A model generated the notes under the pieces. The model was not told the DNA's origin. It saw only the letters and a list, made by a program, of their open reading frames with translations, and ran no database searches. Both the position numbers and the translations under genes were made by a program. From JAXLVB01 sp046329195 (GTDB lineage Bacteria; Bacteroidota; Bacteroidia; Cytophagales; Spirosomataceae), in NCBI GenBank assembly GCA_046329195.1, contig JAXLVB010000003.1:124001-188000 (forward strand): a stretch of 64,000 bases of DNA, given 5' to 3'. This document shows, one piece after another, positions 44,037-53,834 of this stretch (its first letter is position 1; the number at the start of each line of letters is the position of its first letter).

Positions 44037-45272
44037 ATGACCCTTACCCCTACCCTACCCAACGAGCGAGCCGATGTGCTGGACGCACTTCGTGGTTTTG
44101 CTGTTTTAGGCATTTTTATGAGCAATAGCATCGCATTCAGTGGCATTAGTTACTTGCCCTTTCCGGTGCTTGAGAAGTTTCCTACTGCTCAGATTGACCT
44201 CCCGATGATGTTGCTCGACTTGGCGTTGGTGGATGGCAAATTTTATACCTTGTTTTCGTTGTTGTTTGGCATTGGTTTCTCCATCATTTTGGTTCGAAAC
44301 CAGCAGCGAGGCACCAATCCACTTCGTATTTTCTACCGACGATTGGGGGTACTTCTCTGCTTTGGGTTAGCACATTTGTTGCTGCTGTGGGAAGGTGATA
44401 TTTTGTTTTTGTATGCGCTGGTCGGAATGCTGCTGCCACTCTTCCGAAACTGTTCGGACAAAACCCTGTTGCGTTGGGCAGTAGCACTTATTTTGGCTCC
44501 TATTCCGATAGATGTCGTTCGAGTGCTACTTCATTGGAGTCCTGGCGAGGTACTTTTTGCCATCGGTCAACAACTCGACAAAGCCAACGGCATTCCGACC
44601 GATGAGAATTTGTTTCCTTACTACCTTTCTAATGCTAGCAGCGGCTATGCCGAAATCCTGAAATGGTGTCAGTCAGGCTTCTTTTATCGGTATCAGTATA
44701 TCTTAGATAGCAATCGAATTTTTAAGGTGCTGGGCATTTTTTTGGTAGGCTATTATGTAGGTCGAAATCAGATTTTTAACCAATTGGAGCAATACACTCC
44801 TCTGCTCAAAAAAGTACAACGTTGGGGCTTTATCATCGGGATTCCGGCCAACATAGCCATGGCTGCCTTCTTTATTGACGAATACCATGTGCCAGCCTCA
44901 TGGATGGGCCTGACCGATACCGTCACGTATGCGCTTGGGGTGGTGCCCATGAGTTTTGCTTACGCTGCTACGTTGGCCTTGCTCTGGCACAAAAAAGGAC
45001 ATAACAGTTGGCTTGCTAAGGTAATACCTGTGGGTCGAATGGCCCTAACCAACTACCTGATGCAAACTATACTGGCTATCTCTATTTTTTATGGAATAGG
45101 GTTCGGATTGGGCACTCATTTTGGGTATTCAACCGTATTTCTGATTGTGTTGACTATTTATGGGTTCCAAGTAGTGTTCAGCACCTTTTGGATGCGGTAC
45201 TTCAATTTTGGACCTTTTGAGTGGCTCTGGCGACAGCTCACCTACGGCAAACGCCTTCCGATTCGGAAATAG
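44037..45272 (+). CDS. DUF418-family integral membrane protein
   Basis: 411 residues, about ten membrane segments. The start RADVLDALRGFAVLGIFMSN and later VGRMALTNYLMQTILAISIF are hallmarks of DUF418 (a relative of acyltransferase-3 membrane proteins). WMRYFNFGPFEWLWRQLTYG near the end is also typical. Function of the family is unknown; a membrane acyltransferase-like role is often suggested. Confidence 0.9.
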   Translation: MTLTPTLPNERADVLDALRGFAVLGIFMSNSIAFSGISYLPFPVLEKFPTAQIDLPMMLLDLALVDGKFYTLFSLLFGIGFSIILVRNQQRGTNPLRIFYRRLGVLLCFGLAHLLLLWEGDILFLYALVGMLLPLFRNCSDKTLLRWAVALILAPIPIDVVRVLLHWSPGEVLFAIGQQLDKANGIPTDENLFPYYLSNASSGYAEILKWCQSGFFYRYQYILDSNRIFKVLGIFLVGYYVGRNQIFNQLEQYTPLLKKVQRWGFIIGIPANIAMAAFFIDEYHVPASWMGLTDTVTYALGVVPMSFAYAATLALLWHKKGHNSWLAKVIPVGRMALTNYLMQTILAISIFYGIGFGLGTHFGYSTVFLIVLTIYGFQVVFSTFWMRYFNFGPFEWLWRQLTYGKRLPIRK

Positions 45273-45392
45273 AACAGCATGAATGAACAAAGCCCGAACT
45301 ACAAAATAGAGCATATCACCTAAACCACTACCAATCAACCCATTATACACTTTTAATCTATTAACCCTTTTTTCACCCAAACCGCCAACAAA

Positions 45393-47273
45393 ATGAAAAA
45401 ATCACTACACTTTCGCTTAGTCAGTATAGCTCTTTGGCTTGCAGCGCTATGGAGTCCTGAATCTCATGCTACCAACTTTTCTCTCTCTAAATCATTCGAC
45501 AATCCAGCAGGAACTACCACTCCTGTAGCCTGTATAGGTACGCCTATCCAGCTGACGGCAACAGGAGGAATTTCTTACTCTTGGAATGGCCCAAACGATT
45601 TCTCTAGTGAAGAACAAGACCCTACTTTTACCGCCACTTCAACGGCAATGGGAGGTGTTTATTCCGTAACAATTACAGACGGGCAGTCCAACTCAGCGCT
45701 TTTTACAGTGAGTGTTCAAGTAAGGTCTGAAGTACTGGAGGTTCAAGCTAGTAGTAATACACCGTGTACAGGAAGCACACTCCAGCTTTCTGCTATCACT
45801 AGCGCAGTAGTTAGTTATTCATGGTCAGGACCTAATGGCTTTTTTTCTACCGAACAAAACCCACAAATACCTGCCTTTACTTACGACAAAGTAGGCTATT
45901 ACACGTTAAATGTCAGTGCTTTAAATTCATGTTCTACTTTTGCCAGAGTATATGCACAAACGAACCGGCCAGAAGCTGAAATTAAGGTCATAGATCCTAC
46001 TTGCAACAAAGATGGTTCTATAACGTTTTCTATCTCCCGCAATTCCTCTCAATGGCAAGTATCCATGAGCCGTAGCTTTGGGGGGACTGATTTTGGAGTT
46101 GGAGGTACCAAGCCCATTCCCTACACACCTTTTGGGCCTTCGGCAACAGTATCTATTCCCAAAGGAGGTAGGCCACGCACAGAAATTTTTATAAATTATA
46201 TTCTTAAACACAGTGCTGGTTGCCCCAATCTTCAAAATACCCTTCCAGCGATTCCTGACCCTGTGGTAGGATGTTGCCCAAGTGTTACCATTTTTCCCTC
46301 TTCTACTACCCTATGTCAAGGAAAACCCTTTACCTTAACCAGTGAAATCTACCCTTTTGGCTCTGCCTACGCCTGGAAAGGCCCCAATGGCTTTAGCAGC
46401 TCCGCTCAAGAGGTCAGTGCCATAGCTGGGAGCACAGGGCCGTTTGGCATTTATTCCCTCAGTGTGACGGCAGGGAGCTGTACCGTTACAAGCACAGCAG
46501 AAGTCAAACCACTGTTTCAGGCAGGGGTAGTAGGTACTCCTTGTGTGGGTGGTACCATCCAATTTACCGCTTCGGGGCTTACCTCTTACTCGTGGTCAAG
46601 ACCGACTAACAAATTCAGCTCGACGCTACAAAATCCGGTTATCCCCAGCTCAACTATCAACGATGCCGGCATTTATTTCCTTTCGGCTAGTTCAAATTCT
46701 TGTGTAGTTACTACCATGATACCTGTCATGTTGACGGGGTCTGGCATTAACCCTTCTTTCTCGGTAAGCCCTTCTTCCTTTGCCGCTGGGGCTACTGTGG
46801 CGCTCAGTGCGGCCTCGGCTACAGGTACATACTCCTGGAGTGGACCTAATGGCTTTTCGGGAAGTACTCGTACTAAAAGCATCAGCAATTTTCAAGTTGC
46901 TAATAATGGCGTCTATCGCCTGACCTTGACCAGCGGTACTTGCAGGGGCTACACCGAAAAAACGATTGCTATCAACAGTGCTACTCGCTTGGCAGCCACT
47001 GAAATCGAACCGCTGGACATGGAAATCAATGCCTATCCGAATCCCGTGGGCAAGACCTTGACGGTGGAAGTCCGATTAAAAGAACCTTCGGCTTTGCAGT
47101 TGAATTTGCTTAACTCGGTAGGCAAACCCAGTGGGGCTTGGCAGCTCAATGAAGTAAGCCCCTTCCACAAAACCGAATTGAATCTGGCTGATTTACAAGG
47201 CGGTGTCTATCTGCTCCAAGCGCAGGCCGATAAGCAAAAGGTGGTGAAACGAGTGGTGAAGATTCAGTATTGA
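45393..47273 (+). CDS. T9SS-secreted protein with Ig-like repeats
   Basis: 626 residues with signal peptide (MKKSLHFRLVSIALWLAALW). The body holds repeated beta-sandwich units, recognisable by SYSWNGPNDFSSEEQDPTF and SYSWSGPNGFFSTEQNPQI with cysteines before each unit. The C-terminus is a type A T9SS sorting domain (INAYPNPVGKTLTVEVRLKE and ending with a basic KVVKRVVKIQY). The protein should cross the outer membrane through the type IX system and stay at the surface or be released. Role likely adhesive; unproven. Confidence 0.88.
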   Translation: MKKSLHFRLVSIALWLAALWSPESHATNFSLSKSFDNPAGTTTPVACIGTPIQLTATGGISYSWNGPNDFSSEEQDPTFTATSTAMGGVYSVTITDGQSNSALFTVSVQVRSEVLEVQASSNTPCTGSTLQLSAITSAVVSYSWSGPNGFFSTEQNPQIPAFTYDKVGYYTLNVSALNSCSTFARVYAQTNRPEAEIKVIDPTCNKDGSITFSISRNSSQWQVSMSRSFGGTDFGVGGTKPIPYTPFGPSATVSIPKGGRPRTEIFINYILKHSAGCPNLQNTLPAIPDPVVGCCPSVTIFPSSTTLCQGKPFTLTSEIYPFGSAYAWKGPNGFSSSAQEVSAIAGSTGPFGIYSLSVTAGSCTVTSTAEVKPLFQAGVVGTPCVGGTIQFTASGLTSYSWSRPTNKFSSTLQNPVIPSSTINDAGIYFLSASSNSCVVTTMIPVMLTGSGINPSFSVSPSSFAAGATVALSAASATGTYSWSGPNGFSGSTRTKSISNFQVANNGVYRLTLTSGTCRGYTEKTIAINSATRLAATEIEPLDMEINAYPNPVGKTLTVEVRLKEPSALQLNLLNSVGKPSGAWQLNEVSPFHKTELNLADLQGGVYLLQAQADKQKVVKRVVKIQY

Positions 47274-47308
47274 GATTTCTACTTCGCTTTATCTTTTGTC
47301 ATTGAAAG

Positions 47309-47352
47309 AAAAAAGGTCATTTTTGGAAGCAGTTCCAAAAATGACCTTTTTT
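47309..47352 (+). terminator. Strong terminator after the first T9SS protein
   Basis: AAAAAAGGTCATTTTTGGAA, loop GCAG, TTCCAAAAATGACCTTTTTT: a perfect 20-base stem, 35 bases after the stop. It also shows that the open frame from 47296 is not the real start of the next gene. Confidence 0.88.
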
Positions 47353-47400
47353 CTTTTGAGAAATAGGCAACCTTACTACCTCAAAAACCAAACCGCAACA

Positions 47401-49236
47401 ATGGGCATTTTTTTGCCAAAGAACAAGAAGCTTATTCATCTCCTATTGCGTATGCTACTTTCGGTGGCGCAACTTAGCCATAGTTTCGGGCAGGATCTGC
47501 ACCACCCCGAAAAGTACGTTCATCTATACGACTTGGCCTACCAGCATCCTTACCCCAAGCGTTGGGATATGATTGATTCGATTCGTACCCATTCCATTTT
47601 AAAGCTCGAAACCCAAGAAGGCTATTCGTTTAGGATTAAGGTTGAAGAGCTGGCTGCTCAACAACACCAGGACGAAAAAGCCCATCTGATTGCCCAATTA
47701 GCGAAAATGGATTATTTGCAGCAACGAGATAAAGTGTCTTATTCGCAGCAAAAAGATAAAGTGACTTACCAAGCTTTCGAGCAATGGTACAACGACGGCT
47801 TGGCCGAGGCCGACCGAATCCATTTCAGCGACATTAAGGCAAGTTTTGCTTTTTTGTACAGTGCCAATCTGAGACTCAATTATCAACAGGATGTACTCTC
47901 GTTGTATTATTTAAACAAAGCCGTGGCATATTGCAATGCGGCAACCATGATTACGCCCATCAGAAAAGGTTTACTTTTCAGTGGTGTATCTCGCATTTTT
48001 TACCAATTTGACGATTATGTCAAAGCCATTCAATACGGCAGAGAAGTCGAAAAGTATACTATTGAACCAACAGGAAAGTTCTTGACCTTGGATGTAGTAG
48101 GGACGGCTTATTTAAAACGTCAAAACTACGACTCGGCCCTTGTGTATTTTGATAAAGCTTTGCAGATGTTTCAAACCGAGTTTGCTACCCACCCAAGCAA
48201 ACAAGGTTGGTATGGCATATTAATGGGTAAAAAAGCCCATGTTTATAAAGCTACTGGCCAGTTAGACAGTGCCATCCAGTACTACAAAATCGGCATTGAA
48301 GATACCTACAAACATACGTTATTAGACAATACTTGCAGTTTTGCGATTAGCTTGGCCGATTTATACTTAGCCCAGCACAAGGTGACGGAGGCTGCTAAGT
48401 TAATCCCCTTAGCCAAGCAAACTACACAAAGCCATGGCAATGAATTTGACCAATTTCAATTACACCAATTACTGAGCAAGTATTACTCCGTTGTGGGTAA
48501 TATGCCCTTACTGATTCAGCACAAAGACTCTACCCAATACTGGGCCGAGATATTAGAAAAACGCCGGGGGAAAAATGTACAAATTCAGGCCGATTTAAAG
48601 CTCGAAACCGAGCGGCGGCAAAATATTGAAACCACCCTTCAGGAAAATATCCGCCAACAAGAAACCAATAGAATCATTGCCATTGTCATCGTTTTTTTAC
48701 TGACCGTTATCGCTTTTGTCTTGATACTTAGGTATCAATTGTTAATGAAAGTGAAAGAAAAAGAGTTGAAAATTCAGCAGCAGGAGGCAGAGAGAAAACT
48801 GCTGATGGAACAGGAAAAAGCCAAGCAGGAGCAACTCGTAGCCCAACTCAAACTGGAAGAGTTTACCAATATTATTATTGCTAAGAATAAACAAATAGAA
48901 TTGTTACTGTCAGAAAACAACGAAGCCCATACCAGTGCCAGCATTCAACAATTACAAAACAATACCCTCCTTACCGAGGAGCAGTGGGTTAGTTTTAAGG
49001 CGCTTTTTGAGCAAGTACACACGGGCTACTTGCAGCGCTTGAAAGAAAAAATCCCCGGCATTTCGCCTGCTGAAATCCGTTTTATGGCTCTGGCCAAATT
49101 AAAATTAGACACCCGAGAAATGGCCTCTTCTTTAGGGGTGTCGGTCAATGCCGTGCGCAACGTATGGTTTCGGCTTCGCAAGAAAATTAACCTGCCCGAA
49201 GACGCCACTTGGCACGACTTAGTGGATAAAATTTAG
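47401..49236 (+). CDS. TPR membrane protein with C-terminal helix-turn-helix (LuxR-like) domain
   Basis: 611 residues from the ATG at 47401, which gives a signal-like start (FLPKNKKLIHLLLRMLLSVA) and avoids running through the terminator. TPR-like repeats occupy residues about 150-390 (LDVVGTAYLKRQNYDSALVY). One membrane helix (about residues 420-440, IIAIVIVFLLTVIAFVLILR) is followed by a coiled coil. The C-terminus contains a helix-turn-helix: SPAEIRFMALAKLKLDTREM with SLGVSVNAVRNVWFRLRKKI. Bacteroidota use this outside-sensor/inside-HTH design; it may regulate the adjacent surface-protein genes. Confidence 0.85.
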   Translation: MGIFLPKNKKLIHLLLRMLLSVAQLSHSFGQDLHHPEKYVHLYDLAYQHPYPKRWDMIDSIRTHSILKLETQEGYSFRIKVEELAAQQHQDEKAHLIAQLAKMDYLQQRDKVSYSQQKDKVTYQAFEQWYNDGLAEADRIHFSDIKASFAFLYSANLRLNYQQDVLSLYYLNKAVAYCNAATMITPIRKGLLFSGVSRIFYQFDDYVKAIQYGREVEKYTIEPTGKFLTLDVVGTAYLKRQNYDSALVYFDKALQMFQTEFATHPSKQGWYGILMGKKAHVYKATGQLDSAIQYYKIGIEDTYKHTLLDNTCSFAISLADLYLAQHKVTEAAKLIPLAKQTTQSHGNEFDQFQLHQLLSKYYSVVGNMPLLIQHKDSTQYWAEILEKRRGKNVQIQADLKLETERRQNIETTLQENIRQQETNRIIAIVIVFLLTVIAFVLILRYQLLMKVKEKELKIQQQEAERKLLMEQEKAKQEQLVAQLKLEEFTNIIIAKNKQIELLLSENNEAHTSASIQQLQNNTLLTEEQWVSFKALFEQVHTGYLQRLKEKIPGISPAEIRFMALAKLKLDTREMASSLGVSVNAVRNVWFRLRKKINLPEDATWHDLVDKI

Positions 49237-49290
49237 CCTCTTGTCCTCTCTCACATTCGCCTATCCATCGCTCAAGTAGCATCGACACCT

Positions 49291-49322
49291 AGGACCTCTA
49301 AGAAACTTAGAGGTCTTTTTTA
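49291..49322 (+). terminator. Terminator after the TPR/HTH gene
   Basis: GACCTCTAAG, loop AAA, CTTAGAGGTC, followed directly by TTTTTT. Classic Rho-independent structure, 57 bases after the stop. Confidence 0.85.
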
Positions 49323-49419
49323 CGCCCATAAGTTACTAAAAACCAGACCATTGCAATTTGTGATGTTTTTGTGATGCGTCCTATTTGGTGGTATTACCTT
49401 TAGCCACTAACCTTACAGC

Positions 49420-49596
49420 ATGAAATCAATATCCAAACCCAAAGACGCTTTTTTCAGACTATGGTGGCTACTGCTGTTGGCCCTGGCTTTGCTGGCGTGT
49501 CTTGCCGTTTGGTGGTATTTCGATTACAAAATTGAACAACTCAAACAAACACCCACAACCTTTCAACCTCAAAAAATAAGCTCTTATGAGACGTAA
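49420..49596 (+). CDS. Small single-span membrane peptide, coupled to the T9SS protein gene
   Basis: 58 residues, below usual annotation length. One strong membrane segment at residues 14-33 (LWWLLLLALALLACLAVWWY), preceded by basic residues (KSISKPKDAFFR) and followed by a short, Gln/Thr-rich tail. Its last codons overlap the ATG of the 1368-residue protein (49586) by 11 bases, so translation is coupled. Possibly a membrane-localised helper or a leader peptide controlling the downstream gene. The family is not recognised. Confidence 0.7.
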   Translation: MKSISKPKDAFFRLWWLLLLALALLACLAVWWYFDYKIEQLKQTPTTFQPQKISSYET

Positions 49597-52500
49597 ACTG
49601 TTACTATTCTTTTTATGTGTTAGCTTCTACGCACACGCCACTATGATTGACGACAAAGTGGCAGTTAGGACCAGCAATACGAGTACTTCGGAGAAGGAGA
49701 TAAAACGCCCTACCGACAATCCTCCTTTGGCACTACCACCCGCTTCCTGCCCGTCTGTAATCATTAATGGGGTATCCTATAATTTCATTAAGCCTTCACC
49801 CATGAATCCCCAAATAAATCCCAATCCCGAACTAGGTCCACTCAGTTTTAATGTAACAGGTGAGGTGGTTTTAGTGGATAATGGAGACGAAAATGGAGGA
49901 TGTGCTACCATTACTACTGACTTGACAGGTAAGATAGCCCTGATAAGCAAAGGCCGATGTCCGTCTCAGTTTAAAGCACAAAGGGCTCAAGATGCTGGTG
50001 CTGTTGGCGTTATTATTTACAATCCTGCCGATGGCAATCTCATTTTATCAGGTGTTCAGCCAACATTAACTATTCCCGTAGTAGGTCTTCTCCGAGCAGA
50101 TGCTAATGCTGTAATTGTCGCCTTAGGTATGGGTACTGTTAGTGCAACGCTTTACACCAATTTGCCAAAGCCGACATTAAGCCCAGACACCAGCCCTGCC
50201 ATCTGTGCGGGGGCAAGGTCTTTTACCATTCCTTACACTGCCCCTGTGGGTTCACCAAACACCTATTCTATTTCAGGTGCAGGCATTACCACGGTTACGG
50301 ATGCCCCTTTACCTGCCAACTCAATAACGGTCAATTTGAGTAGCGGAGCGACGGGTTCGAGCATTAGTTATACCTTGACGGTTAAGAATTCGGATGATTG
50401 TGTTTCAGATAATATTACGGGGAGTGTGACCGTCAATCCAGCCCCTTCTCGCCTCTATGTGAACGTTACTGCCAGCGGTGCCAATACGGGTTTGACTTGG
50501 ACAGATGCTTTTACCGATTTGCAATCAGCACTCAATTATTCCTGTAATGCTAACTTAACAGAAATCTGGGTAGCCAAAGGCACCTATTACCCTACGGCAG
50601 ATGCCTCAGGCAATACTTCTCCCGCTGACCCTCGCACCAAGACCTTTGTGATGAAAAACGGTGTGGCCATTTACGGCGGTTTTGTAGGCGGTGAAGCCGC
50701 TAACTACGATCTATCGCTGCGGAATTTTACAAGCAATGAAACCATCCTCAGCGGCGATATTGACGGCATACCCGATGTAGTCACAGGCAGTGGCAGTACG
50801 TTGAGTATCAGCGGTAATGGTGGCAATGCCATCCACGTGATAACAAACCTTAACAACCAATTGGTAAGTGGCGTAATACTCGATGGTTTTACCGTAAGGG
50901 GGGGGAATGCTAATCAGACGGGTGTTCCAAATAACTTGGGAATTGTGGGAGGAGGAATGCTCAATCGAGCCGATGGAGTGGGCAAAATCTGTAATGTTAG
51001 CGTCAATAACTGCCTGTTTTGGGGAAATACCTCAGCTAATACGGGTGGAGGCATCTACGCCCAATTGGCCAATGGGGGTGCCATGTACTTGCAGTTAAAC
51101 AATTGTGAAGTCAGGCAAAATTTAAGCCGTAATGCTGGAGGGGGAATCAGCAATTCGGCAAACTTAGACCTAAGTCGGTGTACGATTATCGGGAATAAGG
51201 TGAGTAATACTCGTGGAGAAGGTGGAGGGTTGTCTAATGGGGGTATATTGAATATAAGCCAGTCCACCATCAGCAACAATGCGGCTGGATATGTGGGGGG
51301 AGGCATCAGCGTTAAGGTGTTTACCATTGGGGGCATTCCCATTGTTAATGTATCCAATTCCACTATTTCGAACAACGTAGCCGCTTTTGGTGCAGGTATT
51401 CACAACCTAAGTAGTTCTCTAACGATGACCAATTCAGCTATCGTCGGTAACATCGCTTCTGGATCCGACCCTACCGGTGGTGCTGGTGGACTCGAAAACG
51501 TTGGCTTCATTAACGCTACCACCGCCAATCTCATCAACTGTACATTTCATAATAACCAGCAAACCAGTAGCACCGACCCCACAGCCGACGATATTTATTC
51601 AGGTAATTTTGGATCCCAGTCCACCGTTAACTTGAAAAACACCATCATTAACGGCAGTTCGGCCACTACCACACCCAATGTACGAGTCTTTACCGACGGT
51701 ACAATCCCTGCACTTGGGGCCATTGTCTCACAAGGCAACAACCTCATTAGTGATGGCAGCAGTAGCTTTACTAATGGTATCAATGGCGATTTGGTCAATG
51801 TCAATCCTTTGTTTGTATCGGCTACTGATGTACACCTACAAGGCTGCTCGCCTGCCCTCAACGTAGGTGATAACACTGCCAACGCCACCACCACGGATCT
51901 GGATGGTAATTCACGCAAATTTGGTGTGATTGATATGGGGGCGTATGAGTATCAAAGCAATACCGTAGCTCCACCTACGGCCTCGGCCAGTACTACTACC
52001 CCTACTATCTGTTCGGGCAATACCATCAATCTCAGTGCCAGCGGAGGCAGTAGCTTCTCGTGGGCGGGACCTACTGGGAGCAACTTTAGCAGTACCGACC
52101 AAAATCCCAGCTTTATGGGTAGCTCTACCTCCTACTCGGGGCTCTACTCCGTCAGTGTCAGCAATGATAACTGTCCCCTGACTGCCACGGCTACCGTCAG
52201 TGTCCAAGTCAACCAAGGACTCAACAACCCACAGGTTTCGCCTGTCGCACCCCTGTGTGCGGGGACTTCCCTCCTACTCTCGGCTTCGGGTGGTACGTCC
52301 TACTCTTGGGCTGGGCCTACCTTTAGCTCCGCCTTACGAAATCCTGCTCGGCCTGCGGTTACCACCGCTATGGCAGGTACTTACTCTGTTACCGTGAGTG
52401 CTGATGCTGGTTGCTTTTCGGTCTTGACTGTGTCGGTGCAGATTAGTCCAATGGTGACTGCGATTCAGAAGGGTAGCAACTCGCCTGTCTGTCAGGGTAA

Positions 52501-53692
52501 TACCCTTCAACTCTCGGCCAGTGGTGGGGTCTTGTATTCTTGGAAAGCCCCTGACGGCTTCTCCTCTACTGAACAGAATCCTACTCGAACTTCGGCTTCG
52601 GCTGCTATGAGTGGGCTTTATTCTGTCACGGTGGGGAATGGGGGTACTTGTACCGTTTCGGCCACCCTTTCGGTCTCTGTGCAAGCCGCTGCCTTGAGTG
52701 TAAACCCCAACCCCCTCAATGTCTGTATTGGCCAAACCATCAATCTATCGGCCAATGCCTCCCCCGCTGCCTCTGCCTTCTCTTGGAAAGGGCCTGGCAA
52801 CTTTAGCTCTACCACCCAGAATATTTCTACGTATGCCACCACTACCGCCAACCTCGGGATTTACTCCGTCTCGGCTACCATTGGTTCGTGTACCGTCTCG
52901 GCTTCCTCAGAGGTCAAGTCAGGGGCAGTCTTGCAGGCAGGTGTCGTGGGCATACCTTGCCTCGGCGGTACCATCCAATTTACCGCCTCGGGTATGACGT
53001 CCTATACTTGGTCTAGACCTACCAATAATTTTAACTCTAACCTTCCCAATCCCGTCATCCCCAGCTCCTCCATGAACGATGCTGGGATTTATTTCCTCAC
53101 CGCTCGTTCGGGTTCTTGTGTAGCTTCGGCCTTAGTGCCTGTGATGTTAGCTGGCTCAGGAATTAACCCAACCTTCTCGTTAAACCCTTCCACTATTGCC
53201 GCCGGGGCTACTGTGGCGCTCAGTGCAGCTTCGGCTTCGGGAGTGTATTCATGGAGTGGGCCAAGTGGTTTTTCGGGGAATACTCGTACCAAAAGCATCA
53301 GCAATTTCCAAGTGGCTAACAATGGTACTTATCGCCTCACGCTGACGGTAGGGACCTGTACGGGCTATACCGAAAAGAATATCAGCATCAACTCTGCTAC
53401 TCGCTTGGCGGCAGCTGAATCGGAAGAGGACATTGATTTAAAAATCAATGCCTATCCCAACCCCGTAACCCATACACTCACCGTGGAAGTACGATTGAAA
53501 GAGCCTTCTAAACTGAGCCTGAGCTTATTCAATAGCATTGGTAAGGAAAGAGGCACTTGGCAGTTGAACGAAGTGCGTACTCTACACAAAACAGAGTTGA
53601 ATATGAGTGAGTTACAAGGCGGAGTTTACCTATTGCAAGCGCAGGCCGATAAGCAAAAGGTGGTAAAACGGGTAATGAAGATTCAGTATTAG
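49586..53692 (+). CDS. Large T9SS-secreted protein with PA domain, beta-helix and Ig-like repeats
   Basis: 1368 residues with signal peptide (MRRKLLLFFLCVSFYAHA). A protease-associated (PA) domain spans about residues 85-195 (IALISKGRCPSQFKAQRAQD and AVGVIIYNPAD). An Ig-like unit follows, then from about 290 a right-handed beta-helix of the choice-of-anchor Q type (LYVNVTASGANTGLTWTDAF and repeated NNCxFxGN-like coils). Further Ig-like units contain SFSWAGPTGSNFSSTDQNPS and the C-terminus is a type A T9SS domain (INAYPNPVTHTLTVEV). Shares a 95-base identical DNA segment with the gene at 57286. An adhesin or glycan-binding function is likely. Confidence 0.88.
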   Translation: MRRKLLLFFLCVSFYAHATMIDDKVAVRTSNTSTSEKEIKRPTDNPPLALPPASCPSVIINGVSYNFIKPSPMNPQINPNPELGPLSFNVTGEVVLVDNGDENGGCATITTDLTGKIALISKGRCPSQFKAQRAQDAGAVGVIIYNPADGNLILSGVQPTLTIPVVGLLRADANAVIVALGMGTVSATLYTNLPKPTLSPDTSPAICAGARSFTIPYTAPVGSPNTYSISGAGITTVTDAPLPANSITVNLSSGATGSSISYTLTVKNSDDCVSDNITGSVTVNPAPSRLYVNVTASGANTGLTWTDAFTDLQSALNYSCNANLTEIWVAKGTYYPTADASGNTSPADPRTKTFVMKNGVAIYGGFVGGEAANYDLSLRNFTSNETILSGDIDGIPDVVTGSGSTLSISGNGGNAIHVITNLNNQLVSGVILDGFTVRGGNANQTGVPNNLGIVGGGMLNRADGVGKICNVSVNNCLFWGNTSANTGGGIYAQLANGGAMYLQLNNCEVRQNLSRNAGGGISNSANLDLSRCTIIGNKVSNTRGEGGGLSNGGILNISQSTISNNAAGYVGGGISVKVFTIGGIPIVNVSNSTISNNVAAFGAGIHNLSSSLTMTNSAIVGNIASGSDPTGGAGGLENVGFINATTANLINCTFHNNQQTSSTDPTADDIYSGNFGSQSTVNLKNTIINGSSATTTPNVRVFTDGTIPALGAIVSQGNNLISDGSSSFTNGINGDLVNVNPLFVSATDVHLQGCSPALNVGDNTANATTTDLDGNSRKFGVIDMGAYEYQSNTVAPPTASASTTTPTICSGNTINLSASGGSSFSWAGPTGSNFSSTDQNPSFMGSSTSYSGLYSVSVSNDNCPLTATATVSVQVNQGLNNPQVSPVAPLCAGTSLLLSASGGTSYSWAGPTFSSALRNPARPAVTTAMAGTYSVTVSADAGCFSVLTVSVQISPMVTAIQKGSNSPVCQGNTLQLSASGGVLYSWKAPDGFSSTEQNPTRTSASAAMSGLYSVTVGNGGTCTVSATLSVSVQAAALSVNPNPLNVCIGQTINLSANASPAASAFSWKGPGNFSSTTQNISTYATTTANLGIYSVSATIGSCTVSASSEVKSGAVLQAGVVGIPCLGGTIQFTASGMTSYTWSRPTNNFNSNLPNPVIPSSSMNDAGIYFLTARSGSCVASALVPVMLAGSGINPTFSLNPSTIAAGATVALSAASASGVYSWSGPSGFSGNTRTKSISNFQVANNGTYRLTLTVGTCTGYTEKNISINSATRLAAAESEEDIDLKINAYPNPVTHTLTVEVRLKEPSKLSLSLFNSIGKERGTWQLNEVRTLHKTELNMSELQGGVYLLQAQADKQKVVKRVMKIQY
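50489..50583 (+). repeat. 95-bp segment identical to 62125-62219
   Basis: Runs through the WTDAFTDLQSALNYSCNANL coding region of the beta-helix module, perfectly identical on the DNA level to the copy in the 57286 gene. Flanks diverge immediately before and within a few tens of bases after, which is a pattern of recent gene conversion or module exchange. Confidence 0.85.
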
Positions 53693-53706
53693 TAGCAACG
53701 TCATTT

Positions 53707-53760
53707 AAGGTCGACGAGGTTATTTTTGCTTAGACAAAGTAACCTCGCCGACCTTTTTTG
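53707..53760 (+). terminator. Terminator after the large T9SS protein
   Basis: AAGGTCGACGAGGTTA and TAACCTCGCCGACCTT (15 of 16 paired) with a 17-base loop, followed by TTTTG. It lies 14 bases after the stop. Confidence 0.8.
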
Positions 53761-53834
53761 TTTATGAGAGAGAGATTATGGGTAACTTCGCCATCGTATG
53801 AGAGGTTATTTTGATAAACAAAACGCTTGGCAAC

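Noticed and set aside
47296..47400. N-terminal extension of the TPR/HTH gene
   Set aside because: It would read through a perfect 20-base terminator stem; the ATG at 47401 is the sensible start.
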